Assembly (NCBI GenBank): GCA_016290615.1
Contig: JAEEUS010000001.1
Span: forward strand, 1 to 64,000
DNA: 64,000 nucleotides
Source of the DNA: Lachnospiraceae bacterium
GTDB taxonomy: Bacteria > Bacillota > Clostridia > Lachnospirales > Lachnospiraceae
Direction: 5' to 3'
The notes below the pieces were generated by a model. It worked only from the letters and a program-made list of their open reading frames with translations, was not told the origin of the DNA and ran no database searches. Of this stretch, positions 1-9,027 are shown piece by piece. Position 1 is the stretch's first letter. The number at the start of each line of letters is the position of its first letter. The translations under genes and the position numbers were made by a program.

Positions 1-1747
1 CAGTATCTGTAAGAGATCCTTCTGTTGCAAGACCTGCTGCCGTATCTTCCTTTTTGGCATTGATCTCGGATTCCTTCTTTACTTCGTCCGATACATCAAT
101 CTTCTTATAATCTATGTTTTCCTTAACCGTAACAGAAACTGTCTCTCTGCTGTATGTGATGTCCTTGTCATCCATTTCACACATTGCCACGGTGGTTTTA
201 CCGGGTTCCATGTTGTTGAGATAGATGATACCGTCCTTGTCATCATCAACAGCGGTAAACTTCTTGTTTCTGGCGTCCACGATCTCGACCTTAAACTCAT
301 GATTTCCGACAAGCTTCTTTGACTTGGCGTTGATGAATTTGATCTTAAGATCCTTCTTTACGGAAGTAAGAGTCATCGTAACAGAAATTGTCTTTTCCTC
401 TTCTTCCTTCTCATTGTATTCAGGAAGAGCATCTTCATCTTCTTCAGGCTCTTCAATGATCTCTGTAACCATCTTCTTGGCATCGGCAACAGCTACGAGC
501 TTGCTGCTTCCTGTAACGCCGATAGTCTGCATCTTCTGACCAAGATACGAGAACTCTGCGATCTTGTTCTGTGTTGCCTTGGATGATGAATATACTACTC
601 CTGTAACTATCGCAACGAGCAGTACGAGTATTCCCGTTCCCATTACCAGATAGTCAAGTCCTGACATATTTTTAAAGAAAGCGATGACCTTGTCAAAAAA
701 GGTTCCGTAGAATACCTCATCCTCCTCGTCCTCGATGTCCTCTTCCTGCTTTTTTCTCTTCTTTCTCTTACGCTTTATCTCCTGGAACTCCGGTTCACTT
801 CCGTCAGAATCAGCCCATGCAGCATACTCGCTTGCAGCTGTGTCGGATCTGTGCTTTTTAGCTGCGCTAGAAGCTGATGCTTTCTTTACAGCCTCGGTTT
901 CAGTACCGTCATCCTCAAGATATATAACACCTGTATCGCCTGTAGACAGAGTCTTTTTGTCTGCTTCCTCTATCTTGGCCTTCTCGTATTCGTCCATCTC
1001 ATATGTGACTTCAGGTATCTCCATATCGTCACTGTGGCGATTCTTGTTGGCTGCGGCGATCCTCTCCTCCTTGGTCATTACGGGAGCATTGATCTCGTCT
1101 ATATCAAAAGCCTGAGTAGAGAACATGTCATCATTATTCTTGTACATGTCTATCTCAGCCTGCTTCTGCGCCGCTTTCTTTGCCTCGGCATACTCTCTTA
1201 TCTTCTGCTCGTTGGCGGCCGCAACCGCTTCTCGTGCTTTCTTTCTTGCCTCGATATTGGCTCTTACCTGCTCATCCGAAGCATTTCTTCTGGCAAGTTC
1301 CTCCTGCTGAGCCTTGAGGTTCTTGGCACGTTTTTCCTCTATCTCGGCTTCTCTTTTTGCCTTGAGCTCTGCAAGCTTTTCTTCCTCGCTCTTTTTTAAG
1401 TCAGCGATTGGTATGAAAGGCTCGTCATCAGAAGCATTGTCGGCTTCTGTTCTGTATGCCCAGCTTACGTCAGGCTTGTCCTCCTCGGCCATGTTTTCCA
1501 TATCGGCTTCGTGCTTCTCATCGGCTGAGAGCAGAAACTCTTCAGGAATATAGTTAAGTCCGCTTGTCAGGCCGTCTAGAAGGACTTTTTCTTCATCAGT
1601 CTTGTTGTCCTCATTGAACCCACGTGCAAAATCGTATTTCTTCCCCGTCTCGGCATCGACTTCAAGATTATCCAACTCTCTCTTCACATCCAACTGAGAC
1701 CAGTTTTGTGTGGAGTCAAGGTCAATAAATTCTCTGTCATCATTCAT
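1..1747 (-). CDS. Charged coiled-coil single-pass membrane protein, partial (3' end outside window)
   Basis: Open frame from ATG at 1747 to the window edge, about 582 codons with no stop; GGAG lies 9 nt before the ATG. Residues 1-350 are very acidic and lysine-rich. A long Glu/Ala/Lys/Arg stretch (about 115-190) looks like coiled coil, and a KRKKRKKKKQ basic patch lies near 325. One hydrophobic segment (about 360-385, YLVMGTGILVLLVAIVTGVV) follows, then an extracytoplasmic part with repeated beta-rich segments such as DARNKKFTAVDDDKDGIIYL, which resemble SpaA/Cna-B-like modules. With no signal peptide, a type II orientation (N-terminus in the cytoplasm) is inferred. I do not recognise a named family. 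A role in envelope organisation or signalling is only a guess. Confidence 0.8.
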   Translation of the reverse strand, partial: MNDDREFIDLDSTQNWSQLDVKRELDNLEVDAETGKKYDFARGFNEDNKTDEEKVLLDGLTSGLNYIPEEFLLSADEKHEADMENMAEEDKPDVSWAYRTEADNASDDEPFIPIADLKKSEEEKLAELKAKREAEIEEKRAKNLKAQQEELARRNASDEQVRANIEARKKAREAVAAANEQKIREYAEAKKAAQKQAEIDMYKNNDDMFSTQAFDIDEINAPVMTKEERIAAANKNRHSDDMEIPEVTYEMDEYEKAKIEEADKKTLSTGDTGVIYLEDDGTETEAVKKASASSAAKKHRSDTAASEYAAWADSDGSEPEFQEIKRKRKKRKKQEEDIEDEEDEVFYGTFFDKVIAFFKNMSGLDYLVMGTGILVLLVAIVTGVVYSSSKATQNKIAEFSYLGQKMQTIGVTGSSKLVAVADAKKMVTEIIEEPEEDEDALPEYNEKEEEEKTISVTMTLTSVKKDLKIKFINAKSKKLVGNHEFKVEIVDARNKKFTAVDDDKDGIIYLNNMEPGKTTVAMCEMDDKDITYSRETVSVTVKENIDYKKIDVSDEVKKESEINAKKEDTAAGLATEGSLTDT

Positions 1748-1928
1748 GTTAAATACACTCCAATAAATCTACATATAGTATCTTTTAGTCTATCGGACAT
1801 CTACAACTTGTAAATAGTTATAAAGACCCATAGTCTTGTTAATTATATCATCATTGCCCGATATGTACAACCCCACAGCCTTTTTGGTGACGTTTGCGGT
1901 TATATGACTAAGACTTTTTAAAGAACTA

Positions 1929-1957
1929 AAAAATCTCCGAAGTTTCCCTCGGAGATC
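1929..1957 (-). terminator. Rho-independent terminator of the envelope operon
   Basis: Perfect 8-bp stem ATCTCCGA/TCGGAGAT (1934-1941 with 1950-1957), followed on the minus strand by a run of T. It lies 22 bp after the last permease gene, so it probably ends the ten-gene transcript. Confidence 0.75.
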
Positions 1958-1979
1958 TATCAATCTCTAATCTTTGTAT

Positions 1980-2315
1980 TCAGATGTTGTAAACCGCTAT
2001 TCCGATGAGGATTATAGCTATGCCTATCACTTTGTTTTTGGTGAATTTCTCTCCAAAAAAGAAATATGAAAGCACAGGTACGAGTATATATCCCAGTGAC
2101 TCTATGATCTGTATGGTCATATATCTCACACCCCTGTATGCAAACATTGTCGCAAGGACAGAGGCAAACATCAGTGCATAGCCGCTTATGACAGGCAGAT
2201 TCAGATAGTCATCCAGAAACGATACATGCTCTCTCATAGCGCCTTTCTTGAGCAGTATCTGTGAAAATCCGGCTATGGTAACACTTATGACTGCGATGAG
2301 GACATATACGTTCAT
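1980..2315 (-). CDS. Small DMT/EamA-like permease, subunit 2
   Basis: 111 residues with four predicted membrane helices (about 2-22, 38-60, 62-82, 90-110). This is half the length of a normal EamA exporter and about the size of SMR/ArnE-ArnF proteins. The ending EKFTKNKVIGIAIILIGIAVYNI is typical of the DMT superfamily. It overlaps the upstream permease gene by 4 bp (ATGA), so the two are probably made together and form a heterodimer. In ArnE/ArnF the pair flips an undecaprenyl-phosphate-linked sugar. As last genes of an envelope operon here, lipid-linked sugar flipping is a reasonable inference, but drug or polyamine export cannot be excluded. Confidence 0.75.
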   Translation of the reverse strand: MNVYVLIAVISVTIAGFSQILLKKGAMREHVSFLDDYLNLPVISGYALMFASVLATMFAYRGVRYMTIQIIESLGYILVPVLSYFFFGEKFTKNKVIGIAIILIGIAVYNI

Positions 2316-2689
2316 GCCATATCCTCCTCTTTGTCAGTCTTTTTATCGGTCTGTATGTTGACAGTTACAGTACCTATAACAACGAGCACTATGCCTATTA
2401 TCTGTTTAATGCTAAGAGACTCGTGAAATATCACGACTGACCACAGTGCTGTCCATAGTATAGCCATGGATCTGTTCGCATAGGCTATGGATAAGTCAAA
2501 ACGCTTGATCATCTGCTGCCAGCAGATCGCATAAATGCCTAAAACCGCGACCTCGGCCGCATAGAACGCAAAAAAGCCAAGCGAAAGAGGCTTTGCGCCT
2601 GTTGCAAACTTGGCAATAATGCTGTTGATCGTATATATTATTACGATCAGCTGAAGCAATATAATATTTCTTATCTTTTTGTCTTTCAA
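2312..2689 (-). CDS. Small DMT/EamA-like permease, subunit 1
   Basis: 125 residues, four hydrophobic segments (about 9-27, 36-57, 74-90, 92-111) and a charged C-terminal tail (DKKTDKEEDMA). The segment WTALWSVVIFHESLSIKQIIGIVLVV is a typical EamA/SMR half-repeat with the conserved Glu before the last helix. Its stop overlaps the start of the next permease (ATGA), and its start lies 1 bp after the methyltransferase stop. The paired half-size arrangement matches ArnE/ArnF or paired-SMR transporters. The substrate is unknown. Confidence 0.75.
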   Translation of the reverse strand: MKDKKIRNIILLQLIVIIYTINSIIAKFATGAKPLSLGFFAFYAAEVAVLGIYAICWQQMIKRFDLSIAYANRSMAILWTALWSVVIFHESLSIKQIIGIVLVVIGTVTVNIQTDKKTDKEEDMA

Positions 2690-2690
2690 T

Positions 2691-3566
2691 CTATCTGCTC
2701 CATCTGCCGCTGGCTCCGCAGGGAAGCACCAGCCCGTTGCCGCTTACCGGCAGTCCTATCTCCGATGATTCAACATTTCCGCCGTATTTCTTTTTAACGG
2801 TCATGCTAAGCATATATGTAAGGACCGCAGGCTGCAGGCCTGTAGTATAAGAATTCACAAGGTAGAACAAAGGATCATCGGAAAGGATATCCATTGTCAG
2901 TTCGATAAACGGGAAGATGGAATCCTCTATCTTCCATATCTCTCCCTTTGGTCCTCTGCCGTATGAGGGAGGATCCATGATTATCGCATCATATTTATTT
3001 CCGCGTCTGATCTCTCTTTCAACAAACTTGACGCAGTCATCGACAAGCCACCTTATCGGTCTGTCCGAAAGATCTGAAGATGCAGCATTTTCCTTTGCCC
3101 ATCCGACCATTCCTTTTGCGGCATCAACGTGAGTGACGCTCGCACCTGCCGCTGCCGCACTCAGTGTAGCTCCGCCGGTATAAGCAAACAGATTAAGAAC
3201 CTTGATCGGTCTGTCTGCATTTTTAATAAGACCGGAAAACCATTCCCAGTTAGTCGCCTGCTCAGGAAACAGACCGGTATGCTTAAACGAGAACGGCTTG
3301 AGGTTAAACTTAAGTTCGTTATACTGTATCTGCCATTCCTCGGGAAGATCAAAAAACTCCCATTCTCCTCCTCCGGCTTTGCTTCTGTGATAATGACCGT
3401 TCTTCTTTTTCCAGCGGGGATCATTTCTTTTTGTATCCCAGATAACCTGAGGATCGGGTCTTACCAGTATGTAGTCTCCCCATCTTTCGAGCTTCTCGCC
3501 TTTTGAGGTATCGATCACCTCGTAATCTTTCCATTTATCAGCAATCCACATATCTTGCCTTTCCAA
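2691..3566 (-). CDS. Class I SAM-dependent methyltransferase, RlmI/RlmK-like (COG1092)
   Basis: 291 residues. SAM-binding motif I is at VLNLFAYTGGATLSAAAAGA (about 123-142), the acidic motif II at HVDAAKGM and the catalytic/target-base motif at MDPPSYGRGPKG (about 197-208). This is the pattern of COG1092 enzymes that methylate 23S rRNA (RlmI makes m5C1962). It lacks the N-terminal PUA domain of E. coli RlmI and is about 100 residues shorter, like many Firmicute members, so the exact rRNA target is uncertain. It starts 3 bp after the upstream SGNH gene. Its place in an envelope operon is odd and may only reflect co-transcription. Confidence 0.8.
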   Translation of the reverse strand: MERQDMWIADKWKDYEVIDTSKGEKLERWGDYILVRPDPQVIWDTKRNDPRWKKKNGHYHRSKAGGGEWEFFDLPEEWQIQYNELKFNLKPFSFKHTGLFPEQATNWEWFSGLIKNADRPIKVLNLFAYTGGATLSAAAAGASVTHVDAAKGMVGWAKENAASSDLSDRPIRWLVDDCVKFVEREIRRGNKYDAIIMDPPSYGRGPKGEIWKIEDSIFPFIELTMDILSDDPLFYLVNSYTTGLQPAVLTYMLSMTVKKKYGGNVESSEIGLPVSGNGLVLPCGASGRWSR

Positions 3567-3569
3567 ATA

Positions 3570-4616
3570 TCAGTTTAAGGATATGAGCTTTACAAATCTT
3601 GCCGCTACAGCCTTTGCTCCCTCTTCGTTGATATGATAGTCATCATTAAGATATTTGTCTCTTGTATCAACATTTATAACACCGAAATATATATCGATGA
3701 ACGAAATTCCTCTGGTAGCGCAAACAGCAACCTCATTTCCGATATAATCGTTTAACGTTCCGTTGGCAAGATCTATCTGCGTAGCATCGACATAATAGTC
3801 GTCTATGGTCTTTCCGCATGCAGGAGGCGATATCACGACTATCCTGATATATGGATATCTTTCCTGTATGAGCTTTACAGATGCACTCAGTGCTCCGCAA
3901 TACGTCGTAACATCATCCTCATCCAGAGGATTGTAGATATTTCTGTGCTCTATATAGTCACTAAGATCATATGAGATGACAACGCAGTCAACCATTGACA
4001 TATCAACCGATGAAAGCCCCAGTGCACTCTCATAAGCCTGATCGGATACATTTGAAGCACTGTTTATGACCTGTGTCATGTCTGACGATGTCAGTCCGCT
4101 CACAACATCATACAGACTTATACCGTCTGCAGGTACGCTTAGGTCTCCTGCAGGCATAGACCTGCTCTGCAGTGAATCCGGTATGCCTCCATTGATCACT
4201 GTCGCATTGTTCTGCTCGGCCAGTTGGGCAGCCAGATAATTTGACGCGCCATTATCCGCAAAAGGAGAATTCCCTAACGTCAGTATCGTAAGAACACCGT
4301 CATCAGGCTTTCCCTCGAGCTGTTCGTTTGTAAGAGGCTGTATATAATCATTCGGTTCAGTGTCAAACTCGGACGTGTCCTCGTTCGGATCTATGTGTAT
4401 TTTGACTCCCTTATTCCAGAGGATGAGGCTTATGATCGACACTATAAGGATAACAGCCGCCACAGCAAAGAATATGATATGTCCCCTGTTTTTTCTGCGG
4501 CCTCTCTTTATCCCGCTGTCATCTATATCTCCGAAGTCCTCATCGTCAAAATCGAAGCTGTCCTCTATATCATTCTGCATATCTTCAAAATCACTTTTTA
4601 TATCCTTTTTAGCCAT
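3570..4616 (-). CDS. Membrane-anchored SGNH/GDSL-type hydrolase
   Basis: 348 residues. A very acidic cytoplasmic N-terminus (1-34) is followed by a basic patch and one helix (about 46-67), then an extracytoplasmic SGNH-like domain. The candidate nucleophile is Ser117 in TLGNSPFADN, a variant of the GDSL block I with Asn for Asp. The end has DDYHINEEGAKAVAARF, matching the DxxH of block V, so a Ser-Asp-His triad is plausible. SGNH proteins of this layout act on O-acyl groups or lipids outside the cell. With an MBOAT protein and another SGNH protein in the same operon, a role in adding or removing O-acyl groups on a surface polymer is inferred. Confidence 0.7.
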   Translation of the reverse strand: MAKKDIKSDFEDMQNDIEDSFDFDDEDFGDIDDSGIKRGRRKNRGHIIFFAVAAVILIVSIISLILWNKGVKIHIDPNEDTSEFDTEPNDYIQPLTNEQLEGKPDDGVLTILTLGNSPFADNGASNYLAAQLAEQNNATVINGGIPDSLQSRSMPAGDLSVPADGISLYDVVSGLTSSDMTQVINSASNVSDQAYESALGLSSVDMSMVDCVVISYDLSDYIEHRNIYNPLDEDDVTTYCGALSASVKLIQERYPYIRIVVISPPACGKTIDDYYVDATQIDLANGTLNDYIGNEVAVCATRGISFIDIYFGVINVDTRDKYLNDDYHINEEGAKAVAARFVKLISLN

Positions 4617-4631
4617 ATCTCACCTCTGACT

Positions 4632-5387
4632 TTAATCAAAGAAATCTACCTTTTCGTTCCTGTATATGTCATAATGCTCTGTCTGAGCAATCCTTGTAAG
4701 GCCAAGATCCTCGGGTTTGCTTCCCTCAAGGATCCTCTCCTTGTCAATGATGACGTAGTTGCAGTAATACTCAGTAGCCACCTCGGAAAGCCTGTCAAGA
4801 TCCATGACAGGTTCAGCATAAAGATCGTAAAGCTCATTATCAGCCTTTACCCAGCTCTGGACTATTGAATCACGTCCGTATGCCAGCTGTATCCTTGTCG
4901 TATACTGACGCACATAATGTATCATATCTAGCGGTACAACAGCCCATACACGCTCTTTTCCCTCTTCGGGCTTGATTATCTCACAGACATCGACAACCTC
5001 CTGAGGGATGTGATACTCGTTCTCAGCTTTTGTCATATATACGCTCTTATATACATAGGTTCCGCTCATGACAAGGATGGCCGAAAGGAGTGCAAGTCCT
5101 ACCCTAGTATGAATACCTATCACCTTGCATCCGGCATATGCGATAACGACCGTCATGGGCAAAAGCCACAGTATCCTGTAGTAGGTTCCGTCATCCAGGC
5201 GGTTGTATATCATGTAAAAGATCGGTACAAAAAACAGTATCTGTATCGCTGTCGGAGTATAGATCAACAGCGCCCTGATACGCTTGTCCTCTTCAGTAAA
5301 CCACAGATATATCAGCGCGATGATGAACAGTATACAGTAATATCCCGTCCCGTTATATGCTTTAAATATCTCTGTTATCTCTCTCAT
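4632..5387 (-). CDS. C-terminal half of a GT-C/DUF6077-like membrane protein
   Basis: 251 residues: about four membrane helices in 1-120, then a soluble domain (about 125-251). The end, YYCNYVIIDKERILEGSKPEDLG followed by HYDIYRNE, resembles the extracytoplasmic domain that closes many polytopic GT-C-type glycosyltransferases. It begins 14 bp after the stop of the upstream gene, in another frame and without a strong ribosome site. It may be the second half of one ancestral protein, either a true split gene or a frameshifted one. Family assignment rests on layout only. Substrate unknown. Confidence 0.55.
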   Translation of the reverse strand: MREITEIFKAYNGTGYYCILFIIALIYLWFTEEDKRIRALLIYTPTAIQILFFVPIFYMIYNRLDDGTYYRILWLLPMTVVIAYAGCKVIGIHTRVGLALLSAILVMSGTYVYKSVYMTKAENEYHIPQEVVDVCEIIKPEEGKERVWAVVPLDMIHYVRQYTTRIQLAYGRDSIVQSWVKADNELYDLYAEPVMDLDRLSEVATEYYCNYVIIDKERILEGSKPEDLGLTRIAQTEHYDIYRNEKVDFFD

Positions 5388-5401
5388 TCTCTACACTTTC
5401 T

Positions 5402-6466
5402 TTACAGAAGCAAATACATTGCGCCATAGATCACAAGCGGAATGCACATTATCAAAAGTCTTAAGAGTATCTGTGTATTCTTTTCCCTGATGGTGAGCAC
5501 GAGTCCGCTCATTCCGATGAGCAACGCGATAAGAAATACACTGGCGGTAGAGCTCATTGCAGCAACGATGTTAAGACTAAAGAGCGTAAACCACAGTCCC
5601 AGTCTTCTGTCGCCTTCTATGCTCTCGCTGTCAAAGATGTTAAGCAAAAGCCAAATGACACCGGGGATGCATACATTTGCCAACATAGACTTTCCCTGCC
5701 AGGTTCTTGTTATCAAAAATGTCGCATTTGTATATATGGAAACATTTCCGAATATATGCATTATAGCCACAAATATCATGAATATCGGCAGCTTGTTCTT
5801 TTCTCTTTTTAAAACGTTCCTTCCGATCTCGATGTAGATCATGTATGAAAGCGGGATCAGTACTATTCCCAGTATGTGATGGGCAACAATTGTCGAATGA
5901 ATGCCGCTAGCCCTTGATATGTATGCTATCCATATGGGAAAAACTGCAAGACTGTGTCTAAGATCAAACGATGTTGAAAGTCCCGTATACGGTCTTATCC
6001 TGTAAAGAGTATCTGTCTGTGTGCTTAAAAGACTCTCTACGACATAATACGCATCATCGCCGTCAAAAGATGCCATTCTCATAAACATCACTATCTGGAA
6101 GAGTATCAGGATGACAAAGATGATCCATTCAACGATCTCCTCAACAGTAAGATTTCTGCTGAACGTTGCCTGCGCAAACAGTCTGCCGTTCTTTTTTATC
6201 TTGATCACAGTCAGCACTATTCCGGCTATGGAAACAGCACCGATAAGACAGCTGTATAAAACCATGATCAGCCCGAAGCCGAACGGATCGGCTATGACTA
6301 TCGGAACGCTCATCAGCTGAAATATGGCAAGACTTAATATCATTCCGCTCAGATATACAACGGATACGGTCGTGCGATTGCTGCTGTTAAAGAATGTTGG
6401 GAGCAGTCCGCATAAAAAAGGCACCACTATTAAGATAAGAATTAGGATCAATACTTTAAGGATCAT
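5402..6466 (-). CDS. N-terminal half of a DUF6077/GT-C-like polytopic membrane protein
   Basis: 354 residues with about nine hydrophobic segments. The first large loop after helix 4 carries ASFDGDDAYYVVESLL (about residue 132-148). An acidic pair in the first external loop is what GT-C-fold glycosyltransferases use for catalysis. The N-terminus resembles DUF6077 proteins of Lachnospiraceae, as far as I can recall that family. The start has GGGAGAGAGA just upstream. The protein ends in a membrane helix (GAMYLLL), and the next gene supplies more helices plus a soluble domain. A role in transferring sugars from lipid carriers to a surface polymer is inferred. Confidence 0.55.
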   Translation of the reverse strand: MILKVLILILILIVVPFLCGLLPTFFNSSNRTTVSVVYLSGMILSLAIFQLMSVPIVIADPFGFGLIMVLYSCLIGAVSIAGIVLTVIKIKKNGRLFAQATFSRNLTVEEIVEWIIFVILILFQIVMFMRMASFDGDDAYYVVESLLSTQTDTLYRIRPYTGLSTSFDLRHSLAVFPIWIAYISRASGIHSTIVAHHILGIVLIPLSYMIYIEIGRNVLKREKNKLPIFMIFVAIMHIFGNVSIYTNATFLITRTWQGKSMLANVCIPGVIWLLLNIFDSESIEGDRRLGLWFTLFSLNIVAAMSSTASVFLIALLIGMSGLVLTIREKNTQILLRLLIMCIPLVIYGAMYLLL

Positions 6467-6481
6467 TCTCTCTCCCGTCGG

Positions 6482-7543
6482 TTAATTGTACCAGTCGTCC
6501 CAGATGGCATCGTAATCGTAATCCGATGTCAGTTCGTACAGCTTATCGATCTCACTGTCGAGATTGCTCTCATCCACCCTGCATTCATTGTCTGCAAAGC
6601 ACTGTACCATATATTCACACACTTTGGGACTGTAATGTGTATAATCGGCATAATTGTTCAGATCACAGATTATTTCTTCTCTGTTCTGAAAGAAAAACAG
6701 CTCAACATTGTCATACTCCAAAAAGCGTCCGCTCATGTATCTGTATTTTTCCATGACAGTGTCAAGTTCGTCCTTGTTGCAGACATCATTCCAGTACAGA
6801 ATGCTGTAGGGGGGATAAAATACGGTGAACTTGGTCTCGGGATGCGCTTCGATATACGGAAGGATATTTGTATCAAGGTTGAGTTTTATCGCTTCTATAT
6901 ATTCCTCGCAGCTTGCACTGTTCTCTAGTGGCTGTGCTTCCTCATAATACATTAAGACAAGCGCCTTCTGATAATGCTCATCCTGCCACCAGAACGGATA
7001 TATCATGTTCCACGCAGTGGAATCGCTTCTGTCAAACATAGGCTTGATGCAGTAATCAAGCATCACATCCTTATTGAAAAGATATTTGACATCATTAAAC
7101 GGATTCTCATCATACAGATAATCAGTTATCGGAAACTTAGTTTCATCGATTCCGCCTGAATAGTTAAGTTCATCAACACCGATAAATACCTGCTTTACCG
7201 TATCCTTCTTTGCATCAAAGATGATGCTTAAAATATTGCTCTGATCCTTTGGATAGGCTCCGTTATAAGGCAGTTTTGCAGTCTTTAATCCCAGTTTTTC
7301 TTCAAAAACATCGGTATTAAAGTTAACTACCATCGAAGAACCCAGTATCACGGAATCGTAATCAAGATGTCTTGCAAGTCCCGGATTCATATCTACCTGG
7401 TCATCAACTATGTACGGAAAGCTCTCAAGCGGTCCGTGATAATGAAAAAACGGATCTATATATATGACAAGGCCCGCCCATACAAGCAGACATACGATTA
7501 TCGTTATGAAAAATGTTTTTAGCCAGCGCATGCCAGTCTTCAT
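6482..7543 (-). CDS. SGNH/DltD-AlgJ-like partner of the MBOAT acyltransferase
   Basis: 353 residues: short cytoplasmic N-terminus, one helix (about 8-29), then an extracytoplasmic domain. The likely nucleophile is in DSVILGSSMVVNF (Ser69/Ser70), and the C-terminal ADYTHYSPKVCEYM gives the Asp-x-x-His pair. This GSS...DxxH pattern is that of SGNH proteins that work with MBOAT proteins (AlgJ/AlgX with AlgI, DltD with DltB, PatB with PatA) to move an acyl group onto a glycan outside the membrane. GGAG precedes the ATG. It follows the MBOAT gene by 17 bp. The acyl acceptor is unknown; peptidoglycan or a secondary wall polysaccharide is likely. Confidence 0.75.
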   Translation of the reverse strand: MKTGMRWLKTFFITIIVCLLVWAGLVIYIDPFFHYHGPLESFPYIVDDQVDMNPGLARHLDYDSVILGSSMVVNFNTDVFEEKLGLKTAKLPYNGAYPKDQSNILSIIFDAKKDTVKQVFIGVDELNYSGGIDETKFPITDYLYDENPFNDVKYLFNKDVMLDYCIKPMFDRSDSTAWNMIYPFWWQDEHYQKALVLMYYEEAQPLENSASCEEYIEAIKLNLDTNILPYIEAHPETKFTVFYPPYSILYWNDVCNKDELDTVMEKYRYMSGRFLEYDNVELFFFQNREEIICDLNNYADYTHYSPKVCEYMVQCFADNECRVDESNLDSEIDKLYELTSDYDYDAIWDDWYN

Positions 7544-7560
7544 ATAATCTCCGTAACATT

Positions 7561-9027
7561 TTAAAAGTTAAAATACAGGAAGGTTCCAACTCCCGAAAGA
7601 GACACAACGCACCAGATGAAAACAACTCCGCATATTATAGCATGAATTGTACCAAACTTCATCTTGGCCTGCAATTGGTGCACATTCGGTGCAAAGAACA
7701 CCATAAGGCTGCAAATAACAGTAAATACCGCCATGATGATGTATTTTCCAAAAGCCAGTTCAGATATGTGCAGTATCTTTAATACATACCAGAATTCTCC
7801 CAAGTTGAACAGTTCTGCCATCTGTGTGCCAACTGTCCATGTATTTGAGGTTATTCTGGTAAGCAGTTCTATAGCTTCACCAACGGTTGCTGCTCTGAAG
7901 AATACCCATGCTACAGCTACGAAAACAAAAGTAAGGATAGTCTTCACTGCCTTTATGACAGCGATATCGCTTTGTTTATCACTCTTCCTAATCTTCTGCC
8001 ATGCCCTTGTGATTACATACAGCATCCCGTGCATGCATCCCCACAGTATAAAATTCCAGCCGGCTCCATGCCAGACTCCGCTTAAAAAGAAAACGATAAA
8101 AAGATTCAGATACATTCTGAAATTTCCTTTTCTGTTTCCGCCAAGCGGTATATAGATATTCCTCGTAAAGAACCTGCTTAATGTGATATGCCAGCGTTTC
8201 CAGAAATCTATTATGTTGCATGCCTTGTACGGTGAATTGAAATTAATAGCTATCTCAAAGCCCAGCAGTCTTCCGATTCCTATCGCCATATCGCAGTATC
8301 CGCTGAAATCAAAATACAGCTGGAGCGTGTAGAACAAAACGACCAAAACGGCTTCCAGCGCCGTTACCGTGGCAATATTCTCATATCCGAAATCAACTGC
8401 CTTTCCGAACGTATCTGCAATGATGACTTTCTTCGCAAGTCCCATAACAAATACAAACACACCTCCCGCAAACCTTTCCGGATCAAATTTTGATCCGCCT
8501 ATGTTCTTAAACTGCGGCAGCATCTCATCAGCGGTAACAATAGGACCTGCGATCAGCTGCGGGAAGAAAGTTATGAATAGAGCATAATCAGTGAATCTGA
8601 CATCCTTAACCTTCCCGTCATAGGCATCATGAAGAAATGATATCTGCTGGAACGTGAAAAAGCTTATTCCGAGTGGCAGCAGTATATGTCGCAAAGCAAA
8701 GCTTTTTGAAAACACCAGGTTGATGTTCTCGATAAAGAAATCAAAGTATTTGAAATAAAACAAAACAGCGAGATTGGCTGTCACTGAGACAGCCAATAAC
8801 GCTTTCTTTTTATTTACACGTTCAAACATGCGGTAGAAACAGTAATTAAGTCCCACCGAACCTACCATTATCGCAAGGTAATACAGATTAAAATATCCGT
8901 AAAACCAAAGCGAAAATGCTATGAGCCATATCTTCGCGGCCTCTACGTTATACTTCTTTATCAGATAAAAACCAAGTACGCAAAGAGGCAGAAACGCAAA
9001 TATGAATATGTAAGAATTAAACAGCAT
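7561..9027 (-). CDS. MBOAT family membrane-bound O-acyltransferase (AlgI/PatA-like)
   Basis: 488 residues, about 11-12 membrane helices. It has the MBOAT signature FWKRWHITLSRFFTRNIYIPLGG (about 276-297) and the invariant histidine in FFLSGVWHGAGWNFILWG (His320). The AlgI/PatA type moves acetyl groups across the membrane for O-acetylation of glycans by an SGNH partner, which is encoded next. Its ATG overlaps the stop of the upstream glucosaminidase gene (TGATG), so translation is coupled. This suggests that wall hydrolysis and O-acylation are made in step; O-acetylation of the sugar backbone is known to affect such hydrolases. Confidence 0.9.
   Translation of the reverse strand: MLFNSYIFIFAFLPLCVLGFYLIKKYNVEAAKIWLIAFSLWFYGYFNLYYLAIMVGSVGLNYCFYRMFERVNKKKALLAVSVTANLAVLFYFKYFDFFIENINLVFSKSFALRHILLPLGISFFTFQQISFLHDAYDGKVKDVRFTDYALFITFFPQLIAGPIVTADEMLPQFKNIGGSKFDPERFAGGVFVFVMGLAKKVIIADTFGKAVDFGYENIATVTALEAVLVVLFYTLQLYFDFSGYCDMAIGIGRLLGFEIAINFNSPYKACNIIDFWKRWHITLSRFFTRNIYIPLGGNRKGNFRMYLNLFIVFFLSGVWHGAGWNFILWGCMHGMLYVITRAWQKIRKSDKQSDIAVIKAVKTILTFVFVAVAWVFFRAATVGEAIELLTRITSNTWTVGTQMAELFNLGEFWYVLKILHISELAFGKYIIMAVFTVICSLMVFFAPNVHQLQAKMKFGTIHAIICGVVFIWCVVSLSGVGTFLYFNF

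Noticed and set aside
735-1553. Several plus-strand open frames rich in Ser, Leu and Phe
   Set aside because: Mirror frames of the low-complexity acidic and coiled-coil part of the minus-strand membrane protein.
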